From Microbulbifer taiwanensis (GTDB lineage: Bacteria > Pseudomonadota > Gammaproteobacteria > Pseudomonadales > Cellvibrionaceae), in assembly GCF_014904815.1 (NCBI RefSeq), contig NZ_JACZFR010000067.1:1-36947 (forward strand): a DNA stretch of 36,947 bases. Direction: 5' to 3'. The position numbers and the translations under genes are program-made. Of this stretch, positions 8,316 to 17,391 are shown in pieces. The notes under the pieces are model-generated. The model saw only the letters and a list, made by a program, of their open reading frames with translations. It was not told the DNA's origin and searched no databases. Positions within the stretch are counted from its first letter, which is position 1. Each line of letters begins with the position of its first letter.

Positions 8316-9491
8316 TTAGTAAGCGCTACCCCGCACCGATCCACGCTGGCGTAACAGCCACCAGAGCAGCGCCCACAGAATCAGCACCGCGAAGCCCAAT
8401 GACGCCACCGCCGCGGCACCGCCGAGGCCAAACAGGTAGCCCCCGAGACTGCCGCCGAAGAAAGCGCCGAGAAACTGCAGTGTGGCGTAGATGCCGGTCG
8501 CGGCGCCACGGGCCTGCGCCGGCGCTGCGCGGGTCAGCTGCGCCGGCAACAGCGCCTCCAGCAGGTTGAAGGCGACAAAGAATATCGTCAACAGGAGCAC
8601 CAGCACAGTGCCACTGCCGCCAGGCAGCAGTGCGACACTGCCGGTGCCAAGCCCGAGCAGGGCCAGCCCCATCGCCAGTGGCACCCGACCGCTGCGCTCG
8701 GCGATGCGCATCAGCGGCAACATCACCAGGAAGGCGCCCAGCATCAGCGGGCCGTAGAGTTTCCAGTGCTCGTCAGCGGGCAGTCCCAGTTTGTCCACCA
8801 ACGCCAGAGGCAGGGGCACAAACAGCGCGGTCAGCAACAGGTGGGAAAAGAAGACCCCGCTGACCAGCTGCCAGATCTCGCCACCGTGCAGCAGGCTGCG
8901 GAAGCCGCCACGATAGAGCGCCGGCTTGCGCTCTGCCTGCGGTGTCGGTACCAGACGCCACACCAGCAGTATCCCCAGCAACGCCAGCGCCATGGTCAGC
9001 CAGAAGATGGCCGGCAGGCCGCCGATTCCTGCAAGCAGGGGCCCCAGCATTACCGCCAGCATAAAGGCCACACCGATGGCTGCGCCGATAATGGCCATGG
9101 CGATGCCGCGCTTCTCGGTACGGGTCAGGTCCGCCACCAGCGCCATGGTGGCCGCGGCGATGGCACCGCAACCCTGCAGCACGCGCCCGGCAATCAGCCC
9201 GTAGACGGATTCCGAAACCGCCGCCACGAGACTGCCGAGGGCGAATATCGCCAGGCCCATATAGATCACCGGCTTGCGCCCCCAGCGGTCCGACAGCATA
9301 CCCAGCGGTATCTGCAACAGCGCCTGGCTCAGGCCATAGGCGCCCAGCGCCAGCCCCAGCAGCGCCGGCGTGCTGCCGCGGTAGTCGGCGCCGTACACCG
9401 ACAACACCGGCAGCACCATGAACAGGCCGAGCATGCGGAAGACATAAAGGGAAGCCAGGCCCGCGAGGGCGCGGCGTTCGGTGGCATTCAT
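8316..9491 (-). CDS. MFS transporter, YajR-like
   Basis: A 391-residue major facilitator superfamily protein with about 12 hydrophobic segments. The start MNATERRALAGL, then FRMLGLFMVLPVLSVYG and the MFS motif A region GMLSDRWGRKP, match the YajR group of proton-driven exporters. It lacks the C-terminal cytoplasmic YAM domain of E. coli YajR (454 residues). Substrate unknown. On the minus strand upstream, TACAAT (9525-9530) followed by GCGCGC could be its -10 box. The gene sits between manC and ssb. In Pseudomonas the equivalent MFS gene lies directly between uvrA and ssb. Confidence 0.85.
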   Translation of the reverse strand: MNATERRALAGLASLYVFRMLGLFMVLPVLSVYGADYRGSTPALLGLALGAYGLSQALLQIPLGMLSDRWGRKPVIYMGLAIFALGSLVAAVSESVYGLIAGRVLQGCGAIAAATMALVADLTRTEKRGIAMAIIGAAIGVAFMLAVMLGPLLAGIGGLPAIFWLTMALALLGILLVWRLVPTPQAERKPALYRGGFRSLLHGGEIWQLVSGVFFSHLLLTALFVPLPLALVDKLGLPADEHWKLYGPLMLGAFLVMLPLMRIAERSGRVPLAMGLALLGLGTGSVALLPGGSGTVLVLLLTIFFVAFNLLEALLPAQLTRAAPAQARGAATGIYATLQFLGAFFGGSLGGYLFGLGGAAAVASLGFAVLILWALLWWLLRQRGSVRGSAY

Positions 9492-9614
9492 CGGGATCCA
9501 GGGACAGCTTTAAACAGGGCGCGCATTGTAACAGCGGCTAGTGGTGAGACTGTAGGGGCGGAACCTAGTTCGTCCTGTTTTGTGGCGACGACAAGGTTTT
9601 GTTCTCCAGATACT

Positions 9615-9741
9615 GCCGTGGCGGTCCCGCTACCGGTGGCTGTGTGCGGGACACGCTGTGAATACATCCCCGTACGCTCTAACCGGCATCCCTGCCTCAT
9701 GAGGTCCCGCACACAGCCACCGGTAGCAGAACCTTCGCATC
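9615..9741 (-). repeat. Long covarying hairpin element, copy B
   Basis: A perfect 24-bp inverted repeat (9629-9652 with 9704-9727) encloses a 51-base centre. On the minus strand it starts GATGCGAAGG and carries GGCAGGGATGCC, AGAGCGTAC and TGTATTCACAGCGT, matching copies A and C. The arms differ from those of C at five paired positions, all compensated. It lies 50 bases past the manC stop. Outside it, GTAGGGGCGGAACC (from 9552) and GGTTCGCCCCTAC (to 9794) form an outer, near-perfect inverted pair. No gene is visible in this 299-base gap. Confidence 0.9.
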
Positions 9742-9771
9742 TACTTTGTCTATCTGTCGACCTTGCTGCGC

Positions 9772-9788
9772 GCGAACGCAAGGTTCGC
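9772..9788 (-). repeat. Small REP-like hairpin 3' of manC
   Basis: GCGAAC (9772-9777), a 5-base loop and GTTCGC (9783-9788) pair perfectly just after the manC stop. It is the counterpart of the hairpin at 2233-2253 after manB. The repeat's outer bases (CGTAGGGGCGAACC on the minus strand) include the manC TAG stop codon itself. Confidence 0.65.
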
Positions 9789-9790
9789 CC

Positions 9791-11197
9791 CTACGAGCGC
9801 CCGTATTCGTCGTCGAAGCGGACTATATCGTCCTCGCCCAGGTAACTGCCGGACTGCACCTCGATCAGCTCCAGCGGAATGGTGCCGGGATTCTCCAGGC
9901 GGTGGGTCACCCCCAGGGGGATATAGGTGGACTGGTTTTCCGTGACCAGCAGTTCCTCCTCACCGCGGGTCACTTTGGCGGTGCCGCGCACCACAATCCA
10001 GTGCTCGGCGCGGTGGTGGTGCATCTGCAGGGACAACTGCTGCCCCGGCTTGACCACTATGCGTTTGACCTGGAACCGCGGCCCGGCGTCGATGGAATCG
10101 TAGTAGCCCCAGGGGCGGTAGACCTTGCGGTGGCGCTCGGCCTCGCTGCGCCCGGAGCGCTTCAGGCGCTGCACCAGCTTCTTGACCCCCTGCACCCGCG
10201 CCTTGTCCGCAATCAGCACCGCGTCATCGGTATCCACCACCACCAGGTCGCGCACACCCAGCAAACCGACCAGGCGATTGTCGCCACGCACCAGACAGCC
10301 GGCGCTATCCTCCGCCAGCACGTCACCGTGCAGCAGGTTGTCGTCGGCATCCCTGTCGGCCAGCTCCCACAGGGCCGACCAGGAGCCCACGTCACTCCAG
10401 CCGGCATCCATCGGCACCACCGCGGCGGATTCGGTTTTCTCCATCACCGCATAATCCACCGACTCGTCGGCGCAGGCGGCAAAGGCCTCGGCGTTCACCC
10501 GGGTGAAATCCAGATCGCGGGCCGCGCCGGCATGGGCTGCGCGGCAGGCATCGAGGATATCCGGCCGGTGTTGGCCCAACTCCTCGATATAGCGCGAGGC
10601 GCGGAACAGGAACATACCGCTGTTCCAGGAGTGGTCGCCGCCGGCCAGATAGGATTCGGCGGTGGCGGCATCCGGTTTCTCGACGAACTCCGCCACCTTC
10701 CATGCGCCCTCGTCCATCTTCTCCCCGCGGCGGATATAGCCGTAGCCGGTCTCGGCGCGGGTCGGCACTATGCCGAAGGTCACCAGATTGCCCTGCGCGG
10801 CCAGCTCGGCGGCGGCGGATACCGCGGCCAGGAAGGCCGCCACATCGGCGACCGCGTGGTCCGCCGGCAACACCACCAGCAGCGGGTCCTCGCCACTCTC
10901 CAGTGCCGCCAGGGCGGCCAGGGCAATGGCCGGGGCCGTGTTGCGCGCACAGGGCTCCAGCAGTATCGACTGGGCCGCGCGGCCAATCTCCTGCAGCTGC
11001 TCGGCGGCGGCGAAGCGGTGCGCCTCGTTGCAAACCAGTATCGGCGCCTGTACGCCTTCGAGACCATCCAGGCGCAACGCCGTGGCCTGCAACATCGTCT
11101 CGCTGCCGGCCAGGGGCAGGAACTGTTTCGGGTAGGCTTCGCGGGAAAGCGGCCACAGGCGCGAGCCGGTGCCGCCGCAGAGGATGACGGGGATCAT
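9791..11197 (-). CDS. manC: Mannose-1-phosphate guanylyltransferase / mannose-6-phosphate isomerase
   Basis: A 468-residue bifunctional enzyme of the ManC/AlgA type that makes GDP-mannose from GTP and mannose 1-phosphate and can interconvert fructose and mannose 6-phosphate. The nucleotidyltransferase part starts [20 protein letters not shown], with PKQFL (23-27) and FVEKPD. The cupin isomerase part ends with [14 protein letters not shown] (from 387) and [12 protein letters not shown]. Together with ManB it completes the GDP-mannose route. No clear ribosome-binding site precedes the ATG. It separates the MFS gene from uvrA, which are neighbours in Pseudomonas, and is bracketed by repeats on both sides. 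Confidence 0.95.
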   Translation of the reverse strand: MIPVILCGGTGSRLWPLSREAYPKQFLPLAGSETMLQATALRLDGLEGVQAPILVCNEAHRFAAAEQLQEIGRAAQSILLEPCARNTAPAIALAALAALESGEDPLLVVLPADHAVADVAAFLAAVSAAAELAAQGNLVTFGIVPTRAETGYGYIRRGEKMDEGAWKVAEFVEKPDAATAESYLAGGDHSWNSGMFLFRASRYIEELGQHRPDILDACRAAHAGAARDLDFTRVNAEAFAACADESVDYAVMEKTESAAVVPMDAGWSDVGSWSALWELADRDADDNLLHGDVLAEDSAGCLVRGDNRLVGLLGVRDLVVVDTDDAVLIADKARVQGVKKLVQRLKRSGRSEAERHRKVYRPWGYYDSIDAGPRFQVKRIVVKPGQQLSLQMHHHRAEHWIVVRGTAKVTRGEEELLVTENQSTYIPLGVTHRLENPGTIPLELIEVQSGSYLGEDDIVRFDDEYGRS

Positions 11198-11249
11198 GAA
11201 ATTTCGATCAGTTGTTCATTTTTGCAGACGGGCAATTTTGGCACAGTAA

Positions 11250-11515
11250 AGTGCCCTATCCCATACAAAACCATAAAATCAGCGAGCCGCTAAGCGGTCA
11301 GATGGACGACGCATTCGCGCCGGCATACCCCGCTATGTCAAGTGAATACAACGCAGCAGATGGCCGCTTAGCGGCTCGCCCGGAGGGAGCGCCCCAGATC
11401 GTCCACAGCTGCGTTGCAGCCCTTGGAAATGGAATAACCATTCCCGGCGAGCTGCGCCTTGCTGTAAACAATCTGGGGCGCTCTAATTCTATGGTTTTGT
11501 ATGGGATAGGGCACT
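11250..11515. repeat. MITE-like composite palindrome
   Basis: A 266-bp structure with perfect 26-bp terminal inverted repeats (11250-11275 and 11490-11515). Inside lie two palindromic modules. The first (11281-11379) has arms AGCGAGCCGCTAAGCGG and its near-perfect complement and is homologous to 1-93. The second (11387-11483) has a perfect 13-bp arm pair, GAGCGCCCCAGAT and ATCTGGGGCGCTC, around an inner GCTGCGTTGCA and GCTGCGCCTTGC. It has no reading frame of interest and no clear target-site duplication. It fills much of the 519-base divergent gap between manC and uvrA. Its resemblance to a non-autonomous transposable element is structural only. Confidence 0.8.
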
Positions 11516-11557
11516 CTGGATTATACTTGGCTGTTTTTCCGGTCCGATCTGCAATCT

Positions 11558-11688
11558 AGATGCGAAGGCCCTGCTGCCGGTGGCTATTCGCGAGACCTTT
11601 CACGGCCGAGGATGGCCGTGGAGAGCGTACAGGGGTGTATACACAGCTTGTCTCGCGAATAGCCACCGGCAGCAGGGCCGCCAGGGCC
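11558..11688 (+). repeat. Long covarying hairpin element, copy C
   Basis: A perfect 30-bp inverted repeat (11567-11596 with 11650-11679) around a 53-base centre, in plus orientation. It starts GATGCGAAGG like copies A and B, and its centre holds ACGGCC paired with GGCCGT, AGAGCGTAC, and TACA paired with TGTA. It ends 28 bases before the uvrA start codon, so it must lie within or just before the uvrA leader. The remaining non-coding sequence of this gap (11198-11249, 11516-11557) shows no other structure I can name. Confidence 0.9.
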
Positions 11689-11716
11689 AACCTTAGTGGC
11701 AAATAAAAGGTAGAGC

Positions 11717-14554
11717 GTGGACACGATTTACGTAAGGGGTGCGCGCACCCACAACCTGAAGAATATCGACCTGGATATTCCCCGCGACAAGCTGATCGTG
11801 ATCACCGGCCTGTCCGGCTCCGGCAAGTCGTCGCTCGCCTTCGACACCCTCTACGCGGAGGGCCAGCGCCGCTATGTGGAATCGCTTTCCACCTATGCGC
11901 GCCAGTTCCTGTCGATGATGGAGAAGCCGGACGTGGACACGGTGGAGGGCCTGTCGCCGGCCATCTCCATCGAGCAGAAATCCACCTCCCACAACCCCCG
12001 CTCCACCGTCGGCACCATCACCGAGATCTACGATTACCTGCGCCTGCTGTTCGCCCGCGTCGGCGAGCCGCGCTGCCCGGATCACCATGAACCGCTGCAG
12101 GCACAGACAGTCAGCCAGATGGTGGACCAGGTGCTGGCCCTGCCCGAGGGCACCAAGTTGATGCTGCTGGCGCCGGTGGTGCGCGATCGTAAGGGCGAAC
12201 ACCTGCACGTGTTCGAACAGCTGCGCCGCGACGGCTTCGTACGCGCGCGCATCGACGGCCTGGTGTGCGACCTGGACGACGCGCCCAAACTGGACAAGCG
12301 CAAGAAGCACAGCATTGAAGTGGTGGTGGACCGCTTCAAGGTGCGCGACGACCTGCAGCTGCGCCTGGCGGAATCCTTCGAGACGGCGCTCAACCTGACC
12401 GATGGCATCGCCTCGATCAGCTTTATGGAGGGCAAGCAGGACGACCGCCTCTTCTCCGCCCGCCACGCCTGCCCGGTGTGTGACTACTCACTGGACGAGC
12501 TGGAGCCGCGACTCTTCTCCTTCAACAACCCCGCCGGCGCCTGCCCCAGCTGCGACGGCCTGGGCGTGAAACAGTTTTTCGACGAAGAGAAAGTCATCCT
12601 TGATCCGGACAGCAGCATCTCCGAGGGCGCCATCCGCGGCTGGGACAGGCGCAATATCTATTACTACCATATGCTCGACTCGCTGGCCGAGCACTTCGGC
12701 TTCGACCTGGACAGGCCGTGGAAGAAACTCGCAAAGAAATATCGCGAAGCCATACTGCACGGCAGCGGCGACACGCCGATCGACTTCAGTTATGTGAACG
12801 ACCGCGGCGATGTCACAGTGCGCCGCCACACCTTCGAAGGCATCATCCCCAACTTCCAGCGCCGCTACCGCGATACCGAATCCCAGTCGGTGCGCGAGGA
12901 GCTGGCCAAATACCTGAGCACGCAGAAGTGCCCCGACTGCAGCGGCACCCGACTGCGCCGCGAGGCGCGCCACGTATTCGTCGACGACCGCACGCTGGCC
13001 CAGATCACCGAACTGCCAGTGGGGGATGCCTTTGAGTATTTCGCCCACCAGCTGCAGTTCCAGGGCGCGCAGAAGGAGATAGCCGACAAGATACTGAAAG
13101 AGCTGCGCGACCGCTTCCGCTTCCTGGTCGACGTGGGCCTGAACTACCTGACCCTGAACCGCAGCGCCGAGACCCTCTCCGGCGGCGAGGCCCAGCGCAT
13201 CCGCCTGGCGAGCCAGATAGGCGCCGGTCTTGTGGGCGTCATGTACATACTCGATGAACCCTCCATCGGCCTGCACCAGCGCGACAACGAACGGCTGCTG
13301 AATACCCTCACCCACCTGCGCGATATCGGCAACACGGTGATCGTGGTCGAGCACGACGAGGACGCCATCCGCAGCGCCGACTTTATCGTCGATATAGGCC
13401 CCGGTGCCGGCGTGCACGGCGGCGAGGTGGTCGCAGCCGGCAGCCACGACGAAATTGCGGCTTGCGAGCGCTCACTTACCGGCCAGTATCTGTCCGGCGT
13501 GAAGCAGATAGCCGTACCCGAAGAGCGCTATGTCGCCGACCCGGACTACCTGCTGCGTATCGAGGGCGCCAGCGGCAATAACCTGAAAAACGTCGACCTG
13601 GAAATTCCGGTGGGCCTCTTCACCTGTGTGACCGGCGTTTCCGGCTCCGGCAAGTCCACGCTGATCAACACCACTCTCTACCCGCTCGCCGCCACGGCTT
13701 TGAACAAGGCCACCACCTTAAAAGCTTCGCCGCACAAGGCGGTGCATGGGCTGGAACATTTCGACAAATGCGTCGACATCGATCAGAGCCCGATCGGGCG
13801 CACGCCGCGCTCCAATCCCGCCACCTACACCGGTATCTTCACCCCGATCCGCGAGTTGTTTGCCGGCACCCAGGAGGCCCGCTCCCGCGGCTACAAGCCC
13901 GGACGCTTCAGTTTCAACGTCAAGGGTGGACGCTGCGAGGCCTGCCAGGGCGACGGCGTGATCAAGGTGGAAATGCACTTCCTGCCGGATATCTACGTCC
14001 CCTGCGACACCTGTAAGGGCAAGCGCTATAACCGCGAAACCCTGGAAGTGCACTACAAGGGCAAGAATATCCACGAAGTGCTGGAAATGACCGTCGAGGA
14101 TGCGCGGGAATTTTTCGACCCGGTGCCGTCCATCGCCAAGAAACTGCAGACACTGATGGACGTGGGTCTCTCCTATATCAAACTGGGCCAGGCGGCGACC
14201 ACCCTATCCGGCGGCGAGGCGCAGCGGGTGAAACTCTCCCGCGAGCTGTCCAAGCGCGACACCGGCCAGACGCTGTACATTCTCGACGAACCCACCACCG
14301 GCCTGCACTTCGCCGATATCCAGCTGCTGTTGGACGTGCTGCACCGGCTGCGCGACCACGGCAACACCATCGTCGTGATCGAGCACAACCTGGATGTGAT
14401 CAAGACCGCGGACTGGATAGTGGACCTGGGCCCGGAGGGCGGTTCCGGCGGCGGGCAGATCATTGCCACCGGCACACCGGAAGATGTCGCCGAGATGGAG
14501 GTATCCCATACAGGACGCTTCCTGAAGCCGATGCTGGAAGCCGCGCACGGCTGA
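11717..14554 (+). CDS. uvrA: Excinuclease ABC subunit A
   Basis: A 945-residue UvrA, the damage-recognising ATPase of nucleotide excision repair that loads UvrB. Two ABC modules are complete: Walker [10 protein letters not shown] (31-39) and GVSGSGKST (about 640-648), two LSGGEAQR signatures, and Walker [11 protein letters not shown] and [10 protein letters not shown]. Zinc-binding cysteine pairs are present at CPVC/CPSC (about 252-280) and CEAC/CDTC (about 739-765). The GTG start at 11717 has AAGG six bases upstream. No LexA box was seen upstream; the leader region is occupied by hairpin element C. A terminator follows at 14576. Confidence 0.98.
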   Translation: MDTIYVRGARTHNLKNIDLDIPRDKLIVITGLSGSGKSSLAFDTLYAEGQRRYVESLSTYARQFLSMMEKPDVDTVEGLSPAISIEQKSTSHNPRSTVGTITEIYDYLRLLFARVGEPRCPDHHEPLQAQTVSQMVDQVLALPEGTKLMLLAPVVRDRKGEHLHVFEQLRRDGFVRARIDGLVCDLDDAPKLDKRKKHSIEVVVDRFKVRDDLQLRLAESFETALNLTDGIASISFMEGKQDDRLFSARHACPVCDYSLDELEPRLFSFNNPAGACPSCDGLGVKQFFDEEKVILDPDSSISEGAIRGWDRRNIYYYHMLDSLAEHFGFDLDRPWKKLAKKYREAILHGSGDTPIDFSYVNDRGDVTVRRHTFEGIIPNFQRRYRDTESQSVREELAKYLSTQKCPDCSGTRLRREARHVFVDDRTLAQITELPVGDAFEYFAHQLQFQGAQKEIADKILKELRDRFRFLVDVGLNYLTLNRSAETLSGGEAQRIRLASQIGAGLVGVMYILDEPSIGLHQRDNERLLNTLTHLRDIGNTVIVVEHDEDAIRSADFIVDIGPGAGVHGGEVVAAGSHDEIAACERSLTGQYLSGVKQIAVPEERYVADPDYLLRIEGASGNNLKNVDLEIPVGLFTCVTGVSGSGKSTLINTTLYPLAATALNKATTLKASPHKAVHGLEHFDKCVDIDQSPIGRTPRSNPATYTGIFTPIRELFAGTQEARSRGYKPGRFSFNVKGGRCEACQGDGVIKVEMHFLPDIYVPCDTCKGKRYNRETLEVHYKGKNIHEVLEMTVEDAREFFDPVPSIAKKLQTLMDVGLSYIKLGQAATTLSGGEAQRVKLSRELSKRDTGQTLYILDEPTTGLHFADIQLLLDVLHRLRDHGNTIVVIEHNLDVIKTADWIVDLGPEGGSGGGQIIATGTPEDVAEMEVSHTGRFLKPMLEAAHG

Positions 14555-14575
14555 CCCCCGGAGAGCACCGGCCTG

Positions 14576-14610
14576 AAAAGGGCGAGGCCATTCAGGTCTC
14601 GCCCTTTTTT
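14576..14610 (+). terminator. uvrA terminator
   Basis: AAAAGGGCGAG and CTCGCCCTTTTTT pair around a short loop with minor imperfection, 22 bases after the uvrA stop. The T run ends the plus-strand transcript. Confidence 0.9.
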
Positions 14611-14686
14611 GTGCGCCGAATTCCCATCGGCCGGTGGCTGTGATTAACTCCCGCTAATCGAAAAATCAAATACCAATAATAAATAC

Positions 14687-15913
14687 ATGAATATCGGCAA
14701 GTCTCTGAATATAGGCCCCGCCACCATGGTCGCGGCCGCCTTTATCGGCCCGGGCACGGTAGTCACCGCCAACCTCGCCGGCGCACAGTTCGGATATGCA
14801 CTGCTGTGGGCGCTGCTGTTTGCAATAGTCGCCAGCATTATTCTGCAGGAAATGAGTGCGCGTCTCGGCATAGTGACCGGCCAGGGGCTGGGTGAAAATA
14901 TTCGCGAGACTTTCCGCCAGCCGCTGGCGCGAATCCTGGCCATAGCGCTGGTGGTCAGCGCCATAGTGGTCGGCAACGCCGCCTACCAGAGCGGCAATAT
15001 CGCCGGCGCCAGCCTGGGGCTGGATGCACTGGTCTCGGCCACCGGCCACTACCAGCTCTCCTTCAGGCCCTGGCCCCTGATTATCGCCGCCGTGGCTTGC
15101 GCGCTGTTGTGGCGCGGCGAATACCGCATTATCGAGGGCGCCCTGGTCTCCCTGGTGATACTGATGAGCCTCGCATTTCTCGCCACCCTCGCCATTACCA
15201 GGCCGGACCTTCCCGCCCTGTTCAAAGGGCTGCTGATTCCCAGCATTCCGTCCGGCGCGGCGCTGACTGTCATCGCCCTGATCGGCACCACCGTGGTGCC
15301 CTACAACCTGTTCCTGCACAGTTCCAGCGTCGGCAAGAAGTGGCGGGGTCCGGAACATCTGCCACAGGCGCGCCGGGACATCTATTTCTCGATTCCACTC
15401 GGCGGGCTGATTTCCATCGCCATAGTGGCCACTGCCGCCTCCGCCTTCTTTGCCAAGCAGATTGCGTTGAGCGGTGCCGCGGATATCGCCCGCTCGCTGC
15501 AGCCACTATTCGGCCACAGTGCCCAGTACTTTCTCGGCATCGGGCTCTTCGCCGCGGGTATTTCCTCCGCCCTGACCGCACCGCTGGCTGCCGCCTACGC
15601 CCTGAGCGGTATACTCGGTATGAAGCCGGAGCTGAAATCGACCGGCTTCCGCCTGGTCTGGCTGACAATCCTGATCACAGGTACCCTTGTCGCCACCCTG
15701 GAATTCAGGCCGGTACGGCTGATCTGGTTTGCGCAGGTGGCCAACGGCCTGCTGCTGCCGATAGTGACCGGCTTTCTGCTGTGGGAAATGAACTCCGCCA
15801 GGCTGGGCCAGTTCCGGAATTCACGGGTCCAGAACCTGCTTGGGCTGCTGGTTCTGCTGGCGACTCTGACTCTCGGCGGCCGCAGCCTGATGTCGGCCTT
15901 TGGTTGGTTGTAA
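14687..15913 (+). CDS. NRAMP-family transporter without metal-site motif (possible 5-oxoproline transporter)
   Basis: A 408-residue integral membrane protein with about 11 hydrophobic segments in the NRAMP (LeuT-like) fold. In helix 1 the canonical metal motif DPGN reads GPGT (21-24). In helix 6 the canonical MPH reads VPY (204-206, followed by NLFLHS). The Asp, Asn and Met metal ligands are therefore absent and divalent-metal transport is unlikely. It is the first gene of a tight operon with pxpABC; the next ATG follows its stop directly (TAAATG). In Bacillus subtilis an NRAMP-like gene, ycsG, also lies beside the pxpA homologue ycsF. Uptake of 5-oxoproline or a related acid is inferred from this. 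No clear ribosome-binding site precedes the ATG. Confidence 0.8.
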   Translation: MNIGKSLNIGPATMVAAAFIGPGTVVTANLAGAQFGYALLWALLFAIVASIILQEMSARLGIVTGQGLGENIRETFRQPLARILAIALVVSAIVVGNAAYQSGNIAGASLGLDALVSATGHYQLSFRPWPLIIAAVACALLWRGEYRIIEGALVSLVILMSLAFLATLAITRPDLPALFKGLLIPSIPSGAALTVIALIGTTVVPYNLFLHSSSVGKKWRGPEHLPQARRDIYFSIPLGGLISIAIVATAASAFFAKQIALSGAADIARSLQPLFGHSAQYFLGIGLFAAGISSALTAPLAAAYALSGILGMKPELKSTGFRLVWLTILITGTLVATLEFRPVRLIWFAQVANGLLLPIVTGFLLWEMNSARLGQFRNSRVQNLLGLLVLLATLTLGGRSLMSAFGWL

Positions 15914-16666
15914 ATGCACAAGATAGATATCAACTGCGATCTCGGCGAAGGCCGCACAGCAATCGACTGCGAAAGAGACGCGCAGATAATGCCGTACATT
16001 TCCCGCTGCAATATCGCCTGCGGAGGTCACGCCGGCAATGACATCACCATGCGGCTGTCGCTGGCCAATGCACAAAAGGACCGGCTCATAATCGGCGCCC
16101 ACCCGGGCTACCCGGACCCGGAAAACTTTGGCCGCCGCTCACTGCCGATGGAGGCCGGCCAGCTGCTCGAGTCCATCGACCAGCAGGTAATGAAACTTCA
16201 GTCCTTTGCCGCAGACACGGGCGCGAGCCTGGACCATATCAAGCTGCACGGCGCCCTCTACAATGACGCCGAATCCGATCGCGATCTCGCCGAACAGATT
16301 ACGGAGCATATCATCGCGAATTATTCATCGCTGAAAATTATGGGGCTCGCCAACGGAGAAATGGAGGCCGCCGCCAGCAAGCGGGGCCACCCGTTTATCC
16401 GCGAGGGTTTTATGGACAGGCGCTATCTGAACGACCGCCAGCTGGCCCCACGAACCCTGGATGGCTCGGTGATTACCGACCTGGCGCCCTGCCTGGAGCA
16501 GGCCCTGTGCCTGGCCAAGGGCTTACCCTTCGTCTCCTATTACGGGAATCCTCTGCAATTTTCCGTCGACAGTATCTGCCTGCACGGCGACAACCCCAAT
16601 GCACCGGCTATTGCGCAGCAGCTGCTACAGCACATGAAAAGGCATGGGGTAGCAGTGCGCCCGTGA
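15914..16666 (+). CDS. pxpA: 5-oxoprolinase subunit A (LamB/YcsF family)
   Basis: A 250-residue LamB/YcsF protein, one of three subunits of the prokaryotic ATP-dependent 5-oxoprolinase that opens 5-oxo-L-proline to L-glutamate. Family motifs are complete: DINCDLGEG (5-13), CNIACGGHAGND (about 32-43), HPGYPDPENFGRR, KLHGALYN, EGFMDRRY and SICLHGDN. The fold is a TIM-like barrel related to metal-dependent deacetylases. It starts directly after the transporter stop and overlaps pxpB by four bases, so expression is coupled. All three subunits are needed for activity in characterised systems. Confidence 0.94.
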   Translation: MHKIDINCDLGEGRTAIDCERDAQIMPYISRCNIACGGHAGNDITMRLSLANAQKDRLIIGAHPGYPDPENFGRRSLPMEAGQLLESIDQQVMKLQSFAADTGASLDHIKLHGALYNDAESDRDLAEQITEHIIANYSSLKIMGLANGEMEAAASKRGHPFIREGFMDRRYLNDRQLAPRTLDGSVITDLAPCLEQALCLAKGLPFVSYYGNPLQFSVDSICLHGDNPNAPAIAQQLLQHMKRHGVAVRP

Positions 16667-17391
16667 AGAGCTCTTTTGCCATAGTGGCCAACGGCGACAG
16701 CGCGCTCGATATCCGCTTCGACGCCTCCCCCAGCCTGGAACTCAGCGAGCGGATCATCGCGCTGGCGCAGGCCGTCGAGGCGCAGCGCTGGGAAGGCGTA
16801 GGGGACCTGATACCCGCCTATCAATGCCTCACCGTTTGCTACAACCCTTTGAACTGCAATAACAGCGATCTTACGAATCGATTGGAATCCCTGACCCGGC
16901 AGCAGCTGCGCCAGCCGCCGAAGCTGGACAGAAAACCCCGCCTGATCCGGGTACCCGTCTGCTACGATGCCGAGTTCGCCCCCGACATGCGGGAAGTCAG
17001 CGAGCACACAGGCCTGTCCGCGGAGCAGATCATTGCCAGGCACTGCGCGCCCGATTACCTGGTGCATATGCTCGGCTTCACCCCCGGGTTCCTGTATCTC
17101 GGCGGACTGGATCCGCAATTACATTGTCCGCGCAAGGCGACCCCGGAGCTGCGCGTGCCGGCCGGCGCCGTCGGTATCGGCGGCAGCCAGACTGGCATCT
17201 ATCCACAGGTCACCCCCGGGGGCTGGCAGATTATCGGGCGCACGCCGGTGCAGCTGTTCCGCCCCCAGAGCGAGACACCCTTTATCGCAGAGCCCCTGGA
17301 CAAAATCGAGTTTTTCCCTGTAGACCGGGATGCGTTCGAGTGTTTCCAGCAGGATTCCCTTGAAATCACCCCGCTGGAGTCGGCGCCGTGA
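16663..17391 (+). CDS. pxpB: 5-oxoprolinase subunit B (KipI family)
   Basis: A 242-residue KipI-type subunit. Diagnostic segments are GDLIPAYQCLTVCYNP, VPVCYDAEFAPDM, HCAPDYLVHMLGFTPGF, CPRKATPELRVPAGAVG and GGSQTGIYPQVTPGGWQ, the last two from the cyclophilin-like domain. The frame is open to an ATG at 16507 deep inside pxpA, but those residues are unlike the family. The GTG at 16663, overlapping the pxpA stop as GTGA, gives the normal N-terminus and is chosen. The same family includes B. subtilis KipI, first described as a sporulation kinase inhibitor; here the operon points to 5-oxoprolinase. Confidence 0.94.
   Translation: MKSSFAIVANGDSALDIRFDASPSLELSERIIALAQAVEAQRWEGVGDLIPAYQCLTVCYNPLNCNNSDLTNRLESLTRQQLRQPPKLDRKPRLIRVPVCYDAEFAPDMREVSEHTGLSAEQIIARHCAPDYLVHMLGFTPGFLYLGGLDPQLHCPRKATPELRVPAGAVGIGGSQTGIYPQVTPGGWQIIGRTPVQLFRPQSETPFIAEPLDKIEFFPVDRDAFECFQQDSLEITPLESAP

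Noticed and set aside
9746..11293. A 515-codon plus-strand open frame
   Set aside because: It is antisense to manC, which is complete and carries all motifs; no recognisable domain in the antisense product.
11281..11379. Palindromic module as an integron attC site
   Set aside because: No integrase or cassette array is present and I do not see the conserved GTTRRRY core and its complement at the ends.
11640..11660. LexA box upstream of uvrA in the GTATACACAG segment
   Set aside because: CTGTGTATACACC on the minus strand lacks the right CAG half-site, and the segment belongs to the conserved centre of the hairpin element.
16507..16662. Longer pxpB from an ATG inside pxpA
   Set aside because: The extra 52 residues are unlike the family, and the GTG at 16663 overlapping the pxpA stop gives the expected N-terminus.
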